The position numbers were made by a program, and so were the translations under genes. A stretch of 64,000 bases of DNA from JAYXXU01 sp049301135. GTDB taxonomy: Bacteria > Pseudomonadota > Gammaproteobacteria > Pseudomonadales > Moraxellaceae. The notes beneath the pieces were generated by a model. It saw nothing but the letters and a program-made list of their open reading frames with translations, was not told the origin of the DNA and did no database searches. Positions 8,374 through 17,109 of this stretch are shown here, one piece after another. Numbering within the stretch: the first letter of the stretch is position 1; each line of letters begins with the position of its first letter. Location: positions 14,226-78,225 of the forward strand of contig JBAQKP010000044.1 of NCBI GenBank assembly GCA_049301135.1. The letters run 5' to 3'.

Positions 8374-9681
8374 TTAGCCATCGAGGTTTTCGAGTCGAAT
8401 CCGCATCACGGGGCTGTTAATCGCTTGCAGGTCTTCGATCTCAATAATCGCTTGATTCATGCGGTGTTCGCGCACGGGTTGGGTGATCAGCACGACAGGA
8501 ACACGGCCTTGAATATGCGCTGGTTTTTGCAGAATCGCGTCGATGTTAATGCCTGCACGACTCAGAATGCCGGTCACGTCTGCCAACACGCCCGGTGTAT
8601 CTTCGGCATCAATCCGCAAATAATAGCCAGTGGTCATCTGATCAGCGGCCAAAATCGGCGTATCGCTCAGCGCATCGGGTTGGAATGCCAGATGCGGCAC
8701 ATGCGCGCCAGCGCTTTCGGCAGTCATCATGCGCACCAGATCCACCACATCAGCCACCACCGCAGAAGCGGTTGGTCCTGCACCTGCACCTGCACCAAAA
8801 TACAAGGTTGGTCCAACCGCGTCCGACTGTACCAATACCGCGTTTTTGACGCCGTTGACGTTGGCAATCAGACGTTTTTCTGGGATCAAGGTCGGGTGTA
8901 CGCGCAGTTCGATGCCGTCAGCGGTGCGGCGGGCGATACCCAGATGCTTGATCCGATAGCCGAGTTGTTCGGCGTATTCGACGTCTTGTGCGGTCAGTTT
9001 GGTGATGCCTTCGGTGTAGACCTTTTTAAACTGAAGCGGAATCCCAAACGCAATCGAGGCCAAAATGGTTAGTTTGTGCGCAGCATCAATGCCTTCGACA
9101 TCAAAGGTCGGATCGGCTTCGGCGTAGCCCAGCACTTGCGCTTCGGCCAGTACATCATTGAATGCACGGCCTTTGTCACGCATTTCGGTCATGATGAAGT
9201 TGCCAGTGCCGTTGATGATGCCCGCCAGCCATTCGATCCGATTGGCGGCTAGACCTTCGCGCAACACTTTAATGATCGGAATACCACCGGCGACGGCCGC
9301 TTCGAACGCAACATGCACGTTGTGTTGTTCGGCCAGTGCAAAAATTTCGTTGCCGTGTTCGGCGAGTAGGGCTTTGTTGGCGGTGACCACGTGTTTGCCG
9401 TGTTTGATCGCTTCGGTGACCACGTCACGCGCGACGGTCATGCCGCCCATCACTTCAATCACGATGTCCACATCAGCGGCGCGGACAATCGACAGCAGGT
9501 CATCGCTGCACACGATGCCGTCAAGCCGGAGATCCGGCCTTGGCCGACGGGTTCCGACGTGACTAATCCGAATCTCACGACCCGTGCGGCGGGTGATTTC
9601 GGCGGCATTGTCTTGCAGTAGACGTAACGCGCCAGCACCGACTGTGCCCAATCCTAAGATCGCCAGATTTACAGATTTCAC
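8374..9681 (-). CDS. hom: Homoserine dehydrogenase
   Basis: Catalyses NAD(P)H-dependent reduction of aspartate semialdehyde to homoserine, the branch point to threonine and methionine. It has 435 residues. The Rossmann motif GLGTVG is at 10-15, the catalytic region includes 'GIINGTGNFIMTEM', and a C-terminal ACT domain begins near 'DTPGVLADVTGIL', the usual site of threonine feedback. The start is GTG 9681, seven bases after GGAG. An ATG at 9705 overlaps the ribosome-site region and is less likely. The protein is monofunctional, with no aspartokinase fusion. It is the first gene of hom-thrC. Confidence 0.95.
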   Translation of the reverse strand: MKSVNLAILGLGTVGAGALRLLQDNAAEITRRTGREIRISHVGTRRPRPDLRLDGIVCSDDLLSIVRAADVDIVIEVMGGMTVARDVVTEAIKHGKHVVTANKALLAEHGNEIFALAEQHNVHVAFEAAVAGGIPIIKVLREGLAANRIEWLAGIINGTGNFIMTEMRDKGRAFNDVLAEAQVLGYAEADPTFDVEGIDAAHKLTILASIAFGIPLQFKKVYTEGITKLTAQDVEYAEQLGYRIKHLGIARRTADGIELRVHPTLIPEKRLIANVNGVKNAVLVQSDAVGPTLYFGAGAGAGPTASAVVADVVDLVRMMTAESAGAHVPHLAFQPDALSDTPILAADQMTTGYYLRIDAEDTPGVLADVTGILSRAGINIDAILQKPAHIQGRVPVVLITQPVREHRMNQAIIEIEDLQAINSPVMRIRLENLDG

Positions 9682-9866
9682 CCTCTTACTCCAGCCAGTT
9701 TGCAAAGCACAAGATCATAGCTAAAAAAGCGGCGTTGCTCTAGTCATGCAGGGTTAATCGTATGATAAATTCGGATTGTGGGGCGGTGGGTGTGCCGAGC
9801 ATTGGTTGTGTCTTGAGTGTGTTGTCTGAATTCGCTCGGCCACTACAGCTTTCTATGGCATACCTT

Positions 9867-10463
9867 CTAGGGACTTTTACAGAGATTTTCCAAGAAAAAA
9901 GTCATTTTTTTCGCGTCTAAACTGTCTTTTTCATAAAACCCATTGGTCAATCTTTGTCTGATTTCGTCACAGGTGTATACAAAATCCGAGAGATCCTCAG
10001 AAATAAGAAAATTTTCTCTGAAAAATATAAAGCCATCGGAAACAGGGTTCTCCTGATAAATACACCAACTCCCGAATTCGTCAATCATTATTAGTCCAAA
10101 ATATTTACCGTTTTTTTCAAGCTCATCGTTTAAATACTGTAATTTAGATGGCCATTCCGAATGGTACTCCATCCTTGAAATAATGGAGTAATCGTCAGGA
10201 GAGCAGATATAAACTCCATCAGAACTTTGGTTTTTTGCAAAATTTTTCTGGACAGCCTCTATAAAATCAGGAGAGTTTTTGGCATTGATATCAAAAAATG
10301 CCAAGGATATGTAATCCTTATTATTTGTGAATCTTTCTATCTCACTGCTTGGATTGAATGTTTCTTTCATTTTGTATCTCCAAAAATCTAAGTCCACTTG
10401 GGTGCAATTTTTGCCGAATAAATTTTTGTATTTTAATGAAAATTTACTTCTTTTGGTGATCAT
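9867..10463 (-). CDS. Uncharacterised protein, AT-rich islet
   Basis: I do not recognise this protein. It is up to 198 residues, rich in Asn, Lys, Phe, Ser and aromatic residues, with no signal peptide or membrane helix. A central stretch 'YFGLIMIDEFGSWCIYQENP' looks like paired beta strands. Base composition is far more AT-rich than hom or dsbC on either side, which suggests transfer. The ATG at 10463 overlaps the stop of the upstream 72-residue gene (ATGA). A second ATG at 10370 has a better ribosome site (GGAG seven bases before) and would give 167 residues. The pair resembles small immunity or orphan polymorphic-toxin partner genes in size and composition, but this is only a guess. Confidence 0.6.
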   Translation of the reverse strand: MITKRSKFSLKYKNLFGKNCTQVDLDFWRYKMKETFNPSSEIERFTNNKDYISLAFFDINAKNSPDFIEAVQKNFAKNQSSDGVYICSPDDYSIISRMEYHSEWPSKLQYLNDELEKNGKYFGLIMIDEFGSWCIYQENPVSDGFIFFRENFLISEDLSDFVYTCDEIRQRLTNGFYEKDSLDAKKMTFFLENLCKSP

Positions 10464-10678
10464 CCTTCCTCGATTTCAGCCTTCACACTTGCAGGCACCC
10501 ACTCCCATACGACGTTGTAGTAAAGATCCTTAATTTCCTGATAATTTGCTTCTGCAAAAGATTTCACAAGTTCAGGATCTTCATATCTCATCGGCTGATG
10601 AAAAAGCCCATTCATTTCCCCTAAAAGGTTAAAAGCGCGCTTAACCTCGTCCACTGACACTTCAATTTTTTGATCCAT
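10460..10678 (-). CDS. Uncharacterised 72-residue acidic protein
   Basis: A small acidic protein of 72 residues, predicted mainly helical ('VDEVKRAFNLLGEMNGLF'), with Trp/Tyr-rich 'LYYNVVWEW' near the end. No signal or membrane segment. It is the first gene of an AT-rich two-gene unit, with a four-base overlap to the next gene, so the two are probably translationally coupled. The unit interrupts the dsbC-hom spacing usual in Acinetobacter relatives. No family is recognised. Function may be immunity-like or antitoxin-like by size and context, but nothing in the sequence proves it. Confidence 0.6.
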   Translation of the reverse strand: MDQKIEVSVDEVKRAFNLLGEMNGLFHQPMRYEDPELVKSFAEANYQEIKDLYYNVVWEWVPASVKAEIEEG

Positions 10679-10706
10679 ATGATTGCCTACTTATCCAGCC
10701 GTACCA

Positions 10707-10736
10707 GTGATCAGAAACGCCCTCGCCCCTGATCAC
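10707..10736. repeat. Inverted repeat between dsbC and the AT-rich pair
   Basis: GTGATCAG (10707-10714) is repeated inverted as CTGATCAC (10729-10736) around a 14-base loop. There is no T-run, so it is a weak terminator candidate or a protein-binding site at the edge of the AT-rich islet. Confidence 0.45.
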
Positions 10737-10759
10737 CCATCTGCAATAACCCTGTGCTT

Positions 10760-11572
10760 TTACTGCACGCCCAACATCTTTGCCAATTCCGCTGCTGGAA
10801 TATAGCCGCCGAGATACTTGCCATCCGCGCTATAGATCGCCGGTGTACCATTCACACCCAACTGCATGCCGAGTTGATGCTGCGCTTCGACCGGATCTTT
10901 ACAGCTTGGCGCACTGACTGGCAGACCATGCTTGGCAGCATCCATCGCCGCATTACGATCTTCACTACACCAGACCGCCTGCATCTTAGGGGTAATCTGT
11001 GGTGAGCGCGGCCACGCCAAATAACGGATTTCAATGCCTTTGGCGGTCATATCGGCCATCTCACTGTGCAGCTTGCGGCAGTAGCCACAATCCACATCAG
11101 TAAACACATACGCGACCGCTTTAGTCGTGGCGGGCTTATAGATCACCATGTCTTTGACATCGAGTTGGTTAAACAACTTACCCGCTTTGGCCTGAATCAA
11201 CGGCGCGGTCACATCGGTGACGGTGTTTTGGCCGAGTTTGACCAGATCACCTTGCAAAATATACTGACCATCGGCAGTGGTAAATACCGACGGCAAACCC
11301 TGCATGGTCACCCAAAAAATCCCATTCACCTCGGTCGGCTGAATGTCGATCACTTTGGCATTCAGACCAGCTTTAATCAGGTTTTGGCCGAACTTTGTGG
11401 CGAGGTCGGCCGGTACGGTATTACTGGTTGTGCTGCTGGTCGCGCTGGTTTTCGACGGCTCGGCACTGGCCTGACCGCTGACCGGCTGCGAATTACTGCT
11501 ACAGGCAGACAACGCCACGACCATGGCGAGTAGGCAGGTGCGTAGCGGAATGTGTAAGGCGTGGGTCAGCAT
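10760..11572 (-). CDS. dsbC: DsbC-type disulfide isomerase, predicted lipoprotein
   Basis: A thioredoxin-fold disulfide isomerase of 270 residues acting in the periplasm. The active site is CGYC at 162-165; a second Cys pair ('AVWCSED' and 'SAPSCKD') and the cis-Pro loop 'GVNGTPAIY' match DsbC. An N-terminal dimerisation domain of about 60-140 precedes the catalytic domain. Unlike E. coli DsbC, the leader ends in a lipobox LSAC with Cys24, followed by a Ser/Thr/Pro-rich linker (25-55), so the protein should be tethered to a membrane. DsbD would keep it reduced; no dsbD is visible here. It is downstream of xerD, as in Acinetobacter. Confidence 0.9.
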   Translation of the reverse strand: MLTHALHIPLRTCLLAMVVALSACSSNSQPVSGQASAEPSKTSATSSTTSNTVPADLATKFGQNLIKAGLNAKVIDIQPTEVNGIFWVTMQGLPSVFTTADGQYILQGDLVKLGQNTVTDVTAPLIQAKAGKLFNQLDVKDMVIYKPATTKAVAYVFTDVDCGYCRKLHSEMADMTAKGIEIRYLAWPRSPQITPKMQAVWCSEDRNAAMDAAKHGLPVSAPSCKDPVEAQHQLGMQLGVNGTPAIYSADGKYLGGYIPAAELAKMLGVQ

Positions 11573-11730
11573 GAAAAATCCTTAAAATGTCGAGGTAATG
11601 AGGCAGTGCTAAAGGCTGCAGGTCAGTGTCATGGTGCGCTGTAGCATAGCAAAAAGCCTGTGACAAATAGCTGAACAACTGTATCAAAACGATAGGCGCG
11701 TGGATCTGCCGATGGATTCTGAGCCATCAG

Positions 11731-12660
11731 CTAGCCGCGTGGGTGATGTGCCTGATGCAGTTGTTGCAGTCTAGCGCGCGCCACGTGGGTATAAATCTGC
11801 GTGGTGGACAGGTCACTATGCCCAAGTAGCAGTTGCACCACACGTAAATCTGCGCCGTGATTGAGTAAATGGGTGGCAAACGCATGCCGTAAGGTGTGCG
11901 GCGACAAGTGGGCGTCGATCCCCGCCAGTAGCGCGTAATGCTTGATGATGTACCAGAAGTTTTGGCGGGTCATAAAGCCACCTTGCTGGGTCAAAAACAC
12001 CGCATCGATGGTCTTATTACTATTTAGACTGGGGCGACTGTCGCGTAGATAACGCTGTAAATAGTCGTTGGCGATTTCACCGAGCGGGATCAGGCGGGTT
12101 TTTTGGCCTTTACCAGTCACTCTTAATACGCCCGCGTTGAGGTTGACACTGTCTAAGGTGAGTCCGAGCAACTCTGACACGCGTAGCCCGCAGGCGTATA
12201 GCAGTTCGAGCATCGCTTTGTCGCGTAGACCGAGAGTTGTGTCCAGATCAGGTGCATTTAAAAGCTGTTCGACATTGGCTTCAGATAGGTCTTTGGGTAG
12301 TGGTCGGCCAAGCGCTGGGCTGATTTGTTCGGCGGTGGGATCATCGTCGCGATGGCCGATCTGCCGTAAAAACTGAAAATACTGGCGCAACGCCGACAGC
12401 ATCCGACTAATCGAGCGCGGGCTGTGGTCAAGTTGCTGGCGTTGGTGCTGCCAGTCTTGTAGCTGGGCAGTGCTCCAATCTTCTAGCGGGATCTGGCTAA
12501 ATTGCTGGGCTTGTAGTAAGTCACTCAAGTACGCGCTGCGTGTGTGCGGACTGACGGCTTGTGCTACCAGATGATCGCGAAAGCGCTGCAAATAAAACGC
12601 ATCACTGGGCAGACTTAGCGGTTTGGGCAGGCGTGGGCTGCGGGCAGGACGGGACGGCAT
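11731..12660 (-). CDS. xerD: Tyrosine recombinase XerD
   Basis: A 309-residue tyrosine recombinase that works with XerC at dif to resolve chromosome dimers. The N-terminal core-binding domain (about 20-110) contains 'VSPHTRSAYLSDL'. The catalytic domain shows Arg in 'ACGLRVSELLGL', the box 'HTLRHAFATHLL', His/Arg in 'LLGHSDLSTTQIYTHV' and the nucleophile Tyr in the latter. It resembles XerD rather than XerC by the 'HGADLRVVQLLLGH' segment and by its position beside dsbC. The Pro/Arg-rich first 18 residues are unusual but no better start is visible. Confidence 0.93.
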   Translation of the reverse strand: MPSRPARSPRLPKPLSLPSDAFYLQRFRDHLVAQAVSPHTRSAYLSDLLQAQQFSQIPLEDWSTAQLQDWQHQRQQLDHSPRSISRMLSALRQYFQFLRQIGHRDDDPTAEQISPALGRPLPKDLSEANVEQLLNAPDLDTTLGLRDKAMLELLYACGLRVSELLGLTLDSVNLNAGVLRVTGKGQKTRLIPLGEIANDYLQRYLRDSRPSLNSNKTIDAVFLTQQGGFMTRQNFWYIIKHYALLAGIDAHLSPHTLRHAFATHLLNHGADLRVVQLLLGHSDLSTTQIYTHVARARLQQLHQAHHPRG

Positions 12661-12767
12661 TGGGGCAGATCACAGCTGAAAGACAGCACCGATACTACAA
12701 TGCGTCGTGTGGCAGATGCCATGCCTTGAATTGAATTGAATCGTTGTGATGAATGCTCGTAAAATAT

Positions 12768-12789
12768 AGTGAATCTCATTATCATTTAA
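12768..12789. promoter_or_regulatory. Fur box upstream of TonB receptor
   Basis: The stretch GTGAATCTCATTATCATTTA at about 12768-12788 matches most of the Fur consensus half-sites around ATTATCATT. It lies about 90 bases before the receptor start, over the likely promoter, and predicts repression when iron is plentiful. Confidence 0.7.
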
Positions 12790-12876
12790 AAACTCGCAGT
12801 TTCTGCATGTTTTCTACATGATTGACCTGCACAATCTATGCATATTCAGTCTGTTTGCGCGTTTTGGAGTGTGTTC

Positions 12877-14985
12877 ATGTCGTCATCGTCCTGTAAGCCC
12901 GTATTGTCTGGTCGCGTGATGCTGTCGCTGCTCGGTGGTTTGGCGGCGATGCCGCTACTACACGCCGAAACGGCTGTGTCAGTTACGCCGGTTCCAGTGA
13001 CTGCGCCGATTGCCGCCGCGCCAAAAGTACAGACCCTTTCAACGATTACTATCACCGCAAACCGTAATACTGCCCCTGAAGAGGTCAGTGCGATTGCCAA
13101 AACCGTGATCAGTCAGGCTGAGATGCTGCGCTATGGCGATGCGTCGGTGACTGACGCGCTGCGTCGTGCGACGGGGATTCAGATGGGCGCGACCGGTGGG
13201 GCAGGTCGGGCGCAGTTTCGCGGTTCAACTGCGGCACCGACCATTTTAGTCAATGGTGAAGCGGTACAAGGTGGCCGACGTGGCGGCAGTTCGCTGATTG
13301 ATACCTTTACCCCAGAAATGATCGACCGTATCGAAGTGACCCGCCAAGCCAGTGTCACGCAAGGCTCGGTTGCTGCGGGTGGCGTGATCAATATTATTCT
13401 AAAAGATCCACGCGCGGGGACATTGGGTGGCGTAGTAAAGCTCGGTTACGGCGAGGTGACGCAAGGCGAACAGTCACAACAACAGCGTCAACTGAACCTA
13501 CAACTCGACGGCAAGCGCGAACAACTCGGCTACAGCCTATCGGCCAATCAATCGCGCACCGACAGCACCAGCCAGACTGAACTGACCCGCGCTGATGGTC
13601 AAATCACCCTGCAACGGCAGCAGAGCGAAGGCGAGTTTAAGATGCTCGCACCGCGCCTACAATATGAGCTAGAAGATGACTACGACAGCAAGCTGTTTGC
13701 TGATGCGTTTTATAACGAACATGCCACCACCAATCAAAGCAGCAGTCAGAGCGGCAGCCAAACCAACAGTACGCAGCAGCAGACCGATAGTGACAGCACT
13801 CGATTGAATTTACGCCTTGAGCAGCAACATGGCGAGCGCGAAGACAAATGGCGCATCTCGGCACAACAACAAAACGAACAGCAAGCCACCTTGTCCAATA
13901 GCGCTGGACAAGCCACGCTGCGCTTGGTCGATGAGCAAACCCGTGAATGGTCGGCCGGTTATGCCGGTAGCCAAAAAATCGGCGAGGCACACCAAGTCAA
14001 GTTTGGGGCAGAACTGCGGCAAACCAACCTCAACAGCAACGTCGATGCCGAACTGACTGAGAAGCGGCAAGCGGTGTATCTAGAGGAAAGTTGGAAGCTG
14101 AACGAAAAAAACACCATCACCGCAGGGCTGCGGCAAGAATGGCTGAAGCGCAGCGGCTTGGTCGATTATCAGCAAGACAGCCTGAGTCCAGCACTGGCCT
14201 ATCGTTATCAATATGATCCGGCGTGGTCGGTGCAGATCGGTTATAGCCAATCACAGCGCACACCGCGTTCCGATGATTTATTGCCGACCGTGACCGCCTC
14301 GACCAGTCTCGACGCGGGTAGCCTCAACAATCCCGATCAAGGCGGTAATCCAAACCTTAAGCCAGAGCAGATTCAGTCGGTCGAATCAACGTTGGGCTAT
14401 AACAGCGAAGCTGGCGGTTTTAATTTGACCGTGTTTCGGCGCAATATCGACGATTACATTGAAAAAGTCGTGAGTTTAGAAAGCGGGCGCTATGTCGAAC
14501 GGCCACAGAACCAAGCAGAAGCATTGGCGTCGGGTGTTGAGTTGTCAGCGCGTTGGGCACTGCGCAACCAGAATGGTCACTCGTTGTTGTTAAACGGACA
14601 AATCTCCACGATTCGTGCTGAGATTCAACGGGCTGGCCAAGCGGATCGACTGGCCAGCAACGTGGCGCCGTATAGCAGCAGCATCGGCCTGTCGTACCAG
14701 TATCAGCCGTTGAAATGGTCAACCAATCTGAATATTGGTTATCAGCCCAGTTACCGCCGTCCACTGGATGATCAGCCGTATATCCGTGATGTAAATGCGC
14801 GCACCACGCTGGACATCAGCAGCACCAAACGCTTTGATCAAGGCTGGGCAGTCACGGTCAGTGGCCGTAACCTACTGGCGGCTGAGCGAATCGAACGGCT
14901 AACCACGCCAGACGGCGGCTTTTTTCAGCAACGCCGTGCGGAGTCGCTGCCGAACGTATTGTTGACCTTAGAAAAGCGATTTTAA
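12877..14985 (+). CDS. TonB-dependent outer membrane receptor
   Basis: An outer membrane gated-barrel receptor of 702 residues, probably for a ferric siderophore or haem-like ligand. A signal peptide ends near LLHA-E (about residue 30). A TonB-box-like 'STITITANR' precedes the plug domain ('SVTDALRRATGIQM', 'RIEVTRQASVTQG', 'AAGGVINIILKD'). The rest is an alternating strand barrel ending in the terminal Phe of 'LTLEKRF'. The middle of the barrel is unusually rich in Gln, Ser and Asn. ATG 12877 is preferred because GGAG lies eight bases before it; the upstream ATG at 12838 lacks one. A Fur box lies upstream. The ligand cannot be told from the sequence. Confidence 0.9.
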   Translation: MSSSSCKPVLSGRVMLSLLGGLAAMPLLHAETAVSVTPVPVTAPIAAAPKVQTLSTITITANRNTAPEEVSAIAKTVISQAEMLRYGDASVTDALRRATGIQMGATGGAGRAQFRGSTAAPTILVNGEAVQGGRRGGSSLIDTFTPEMIDRIEVTRQASVTQGSVAAGGVINIILKDPRAGTLGGVVKLGYGEVTQGEQSQQQRQLNLQLDGKREQLGYSLSANQSRTDSTSQTELTRADGQITLQRQQSEGEFKMLAPRLQYELEDDYDSKLFADAFYNEHATTNQSSSQSGSQTNSTQQQTDSDSTRLNLRLEQQHGEREDKWRISAQQQNEQQATLSNSAGQATLRLVDEQTREWSAGYAGSQKIGEAHQVKFGAELRQTNLNSNVDAELTEKRQAVYLEESWKLNEKNTITAGLRQEWLKRSGLVDYQQDSLSPALAYRYQYDPAWSVQIGYSQSQRTPRSDDLLPTVTASTSLDAGSLNNPDQGGNPNLKPEQIQSVESTLGYNSEAGGFNLTVFRRNIDDYIEKVVSLESGRYVERPQNQAEALASGVELSARWALRNQNGHSLLLNGQISTIRAEIQRAGQADRLASNVAPYSSSIGLSYQYQPLKWSTNLNIGYQPSYRRPLDDQPYIRDVNARTTLDISSTKRFDQGWAVTVSGRNLLAAERIERLTTPDGGFFQQRRAESLPNVLLTLEKRF

Positions 14986-15000
14986 TCGATTCAGAGCAAT

Positions 15001-16488
15001 TTAATGCCGCGCCAGTAGCGTATCAGGGTCGGCTTTATGGTGAATGCCATATTGATCGACCAGCGTTGCACTGGCTTGGTTGAGCCCCAATACTTCGACT
15101 AAACGGCCATTTTTGCGCAGCTTTAACACCACTTTATCCAGTGACGTGACCGCTGTCACATCCCACAGATGTGCATGCTGCAAATCAATCACCACGCGCG
15201 GCAATATTTCATTCATCTCAAATGCCGCCACAAATCGCTCCGCCGACGCAAAAAACACTTGCCCCGACACCTGATACACACGGCTTTGTGCAACGTCATC
15301 GACATGGCTGTCGATATACAACAAATGCCCGATTTTATTGGCAAAAAACAGCGCGGAGAGTAACACACCCGTCAGCACGCCATAAGCCAAGTTATGCGTC
15401 GCCACCACCACCGCAACGGTTGCAATCATCACGATATTCGATGAGCGCGGATAGTCACGGATTTTCAGCACCGAATCCCAGTTAAAGGTGCTGATCGACA
15501 CCATAATCATCACCGCAACCAAGGCCGCCATCGGAATCGCCCCGATCAAATCACTTAAAAACACCACCATAATCAGCAAGAACACGCCTGCCAAAAACGT
15601 CGAAAGCCGAGTGCGGCCACCAGATTTGACGTTAATCATCGACTGACCAATCATCGCACAACCGGCCATGCCACCGAGCAACCCCGCGCCGACATTGGCG
15701 ATGCCTTGGCCGCGACACTCTTGGTTTTTGTCACTGCTGGTATCGGTCATCTCATCGACAATCGTCGCGGTCATCATCGACTCGAGTAGGCCGACCACCG
15801 CCAAAGCGATTGAGTACGGCAAAATAATCTTCAGGGTTTCAAGGTTCAGTGGCACGTCTGGCCACAGGAAAATCGGCAGCGTATCCGGCAGTTGTCCCAT
15901 ATCTGCGACCGTTCGAATATCCAGTTTAAGCAGCAGTGCGATGATGGTCAGCACCACAATCGTGACCAGCGGTGACGGGATCACTTGACCGATTCTGGGC
16001 ACATACGGAAACAGATAAATAATCGCTAAACCAAACGCGGTCATCGCATACACCTGCCAAGTGACATTGGTCAGTTCGGGCAGTTGCGCCATAAAAATCA
16101 AAATCGCCAACGCATTCACAAAGCCGATCACCACCGACTTTGAGACAAAGCGCATCAGGCTGCCCAGCTTGAGCAGTCCCATGATGATCTGAATCACCCC
16201 ACAGAGCAGCGTTGCCGCGAGCAGATATTCCAGACCGTGTAGCTTGACCAAGCTCACCATCAGCACTGCCATGGCCGCCGTCGCTGCCGAAATCATCGCC
16301 GGACGACCACCGACAAACGAAATCACCACCGCGATACAAAACGAGGCATACAGCCCAACTTTAGGGTCAACCCCTGCGATAATCGAAAACGCAATCGCTT
16401 CTGGAATCAAGGCCAGTGCCACCACCAAACCCGATAAAACATCGCCACGGATGTTAGAGAACCATTGTTGTTGAATGGATTGCCACAT
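15001..16488 (-). CDS. SulP family inorganic anion transporter
   Basis: An inner membrane SulP/SLC26 transporter of about 495 residues. Ten or more hydrophobic segments fill residues 15-400, beginning with the family signature around 'GLVVALALIPEAIAFSIIAGV'. A C-terminal STAS domain (about 405-490) includes 'RVVIDLQHAHLWDVTAVTSL'. Such proteins move sulfate, bicarbonate or other anions, often with sodium or protons; the substrate here is not decided. The open frame extends to 16530, but 'MWQSIQQQWF' at 16488 fits homologues better. It ends 15 bases from the convergent TonB receptor gene, with no clear terminator between them. Confidence 0.88.
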   Translation of the reverse strand: MWQSIQQQWFSNIRGDVLSGLVVALALIPEAIAFSIIAGVDPKVGLYASFCIAVVISFVGGRPAMISAATAAMAVLMVSLVKLHGLEYLLAATLLCGVIQIIMGLLKLGSLMRFVSKSVVIGFVNALAILIFMAQLPELTNVTWQVYAMTAFGLAIIYLFPYVPRIGQVIPSPLVTIVVLTIIALLLKLDIRTVADMGQLPDTLPIFLWPDVPLNLETLKIILPYSIALAVVGLLESMMTATIVDEMTDTSSDKNQECRGQGIANVGAGLLGGMAGCAMIGQSMINVKSGGRTRLSTFLAGVFLLIMVVFLSDLIGAIPMAALVAVMIMVSISTFNWDSVLKIRDYPRSSNIVMIATVAVVVATHNLAYGVLTGVLLSALFFANKIGHLLYIDSHVDDVAQSRVYQVSGQVFFASAERFVAAFEMNEILPRVVIDLQHAHLWDVTAVTSLDKVVLKLRKNGRLVEVLGLNQASATLVDQYGIHHKADPDTLLARH

Positions 16489-16768
16489 CAGAAAAGTCAC
16501 CCAAAAAAAGCGTGTACAGCCCAACCCCAACCCGATAGCTGCATCAGGAGAATCAAGCTGACATTAGAAAATCGGAAAAAACGCAAACGACATCCCCCTC
16601 AAACGAGGCGGACAAAAAAATCGAGATCAAAAAATTATGGTGGACTGGCTGACATCAAAAAACGTGACCGGCACGGCTGAAGTGCTGCAAATGTTAGCAC
16701 AGCGAGGCGTAAAAATTGGCGATTTGGTTTGACCGTCAGTTTTTTAAACATTTTTTCTAGTCGAACGA

Positions 16769-16822
16769 TTGAGATTTTTGGCACAAGCTTCGCTATAATC
16801 AATATTGGGAATCATTATCAAC
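16769..16822 (+). promoter_or_regulatory. feoAB promoter region with Fur box
   Basis: A good -10 TATAAT lies at 16794-16799 with TTGAGA at 16769-16774, although the 19-base spacing is long. A Fur-type site around GGGAATCATTATCA (16807-16820) lies over the expected start point, predicting iron repression. A sigma-54-like sequence, TTGGCAC followed by CGC at the right distance, overlaps at 16778-16794. The rest of the 372 bases between the SulP start and feoA shows no other clear signal. Confidence 0.65.
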
Positions 16823-16860
16823 TATATTCCCAGTCATTTTTATTGCTGATGAGGTGGCGT

Positions 16861-17109
16861 GTGCTGCTGTCCGAATTACCGCGTGATGTGGTGGCGACTA
16901 TTGTAGCGGTCGATGCACCAGCGGCCGATGATCCGATTGCACAGCGGCTGCGTGAGCTAGGCTTTGTGGTCGGTGAGCAGGTGCGTTGTACCGCACTCGC
17001 GCCATTTGGTGCTGATCCGATGTTGGTGCAAGTCGGTTATACCCGTTTTGCGCTACGGCGTAGTGAGGCGCGGCGCGTGCAGATTCAACTCAATGAGGTC
17101 AATCCATGA
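16861..17109 (+). CDS. feoA: Ferrous iron transport protein FeoA
   Basis: A small SH3-like cytoplasmic protein of 82 residues that supports FeoB. It shows the FeoA pattern: 'AQRLRELGFVVGEQVRC' followed by 'DPMLVQVGYTRFALRRSEARRV'. I place the start at GTG 16861, six bases after GAGG; starting at ATG 16849 would put the ribosome site inside the gene. The stop overlaps the feoB start by four bases (ATGA), so translation is coupled. The upstream Fur site and promoter should control both genes. Confidence 0.92.
   Translation: MLLSELPRDVVATIVAVDAPAADDPIAQRLRELGFVVGEQVRCTALAPFGADPMLVQVGYTRFALRRSEARRVQIQLNEVNP

Noticed and set aside
8359..9072. A 237-codon ORF antisense to hom
   Set aside because: It lies wholly opposite hom and the hom-thrC gap, has no family resemblance and no ribosome site; it is a codon-bias shadow.
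9794..9840. GCCGAGC/GCTCGGC inverted repeat before hom
   Set aside because: The loop is 33 bases and no promoter or terminator context supports it.
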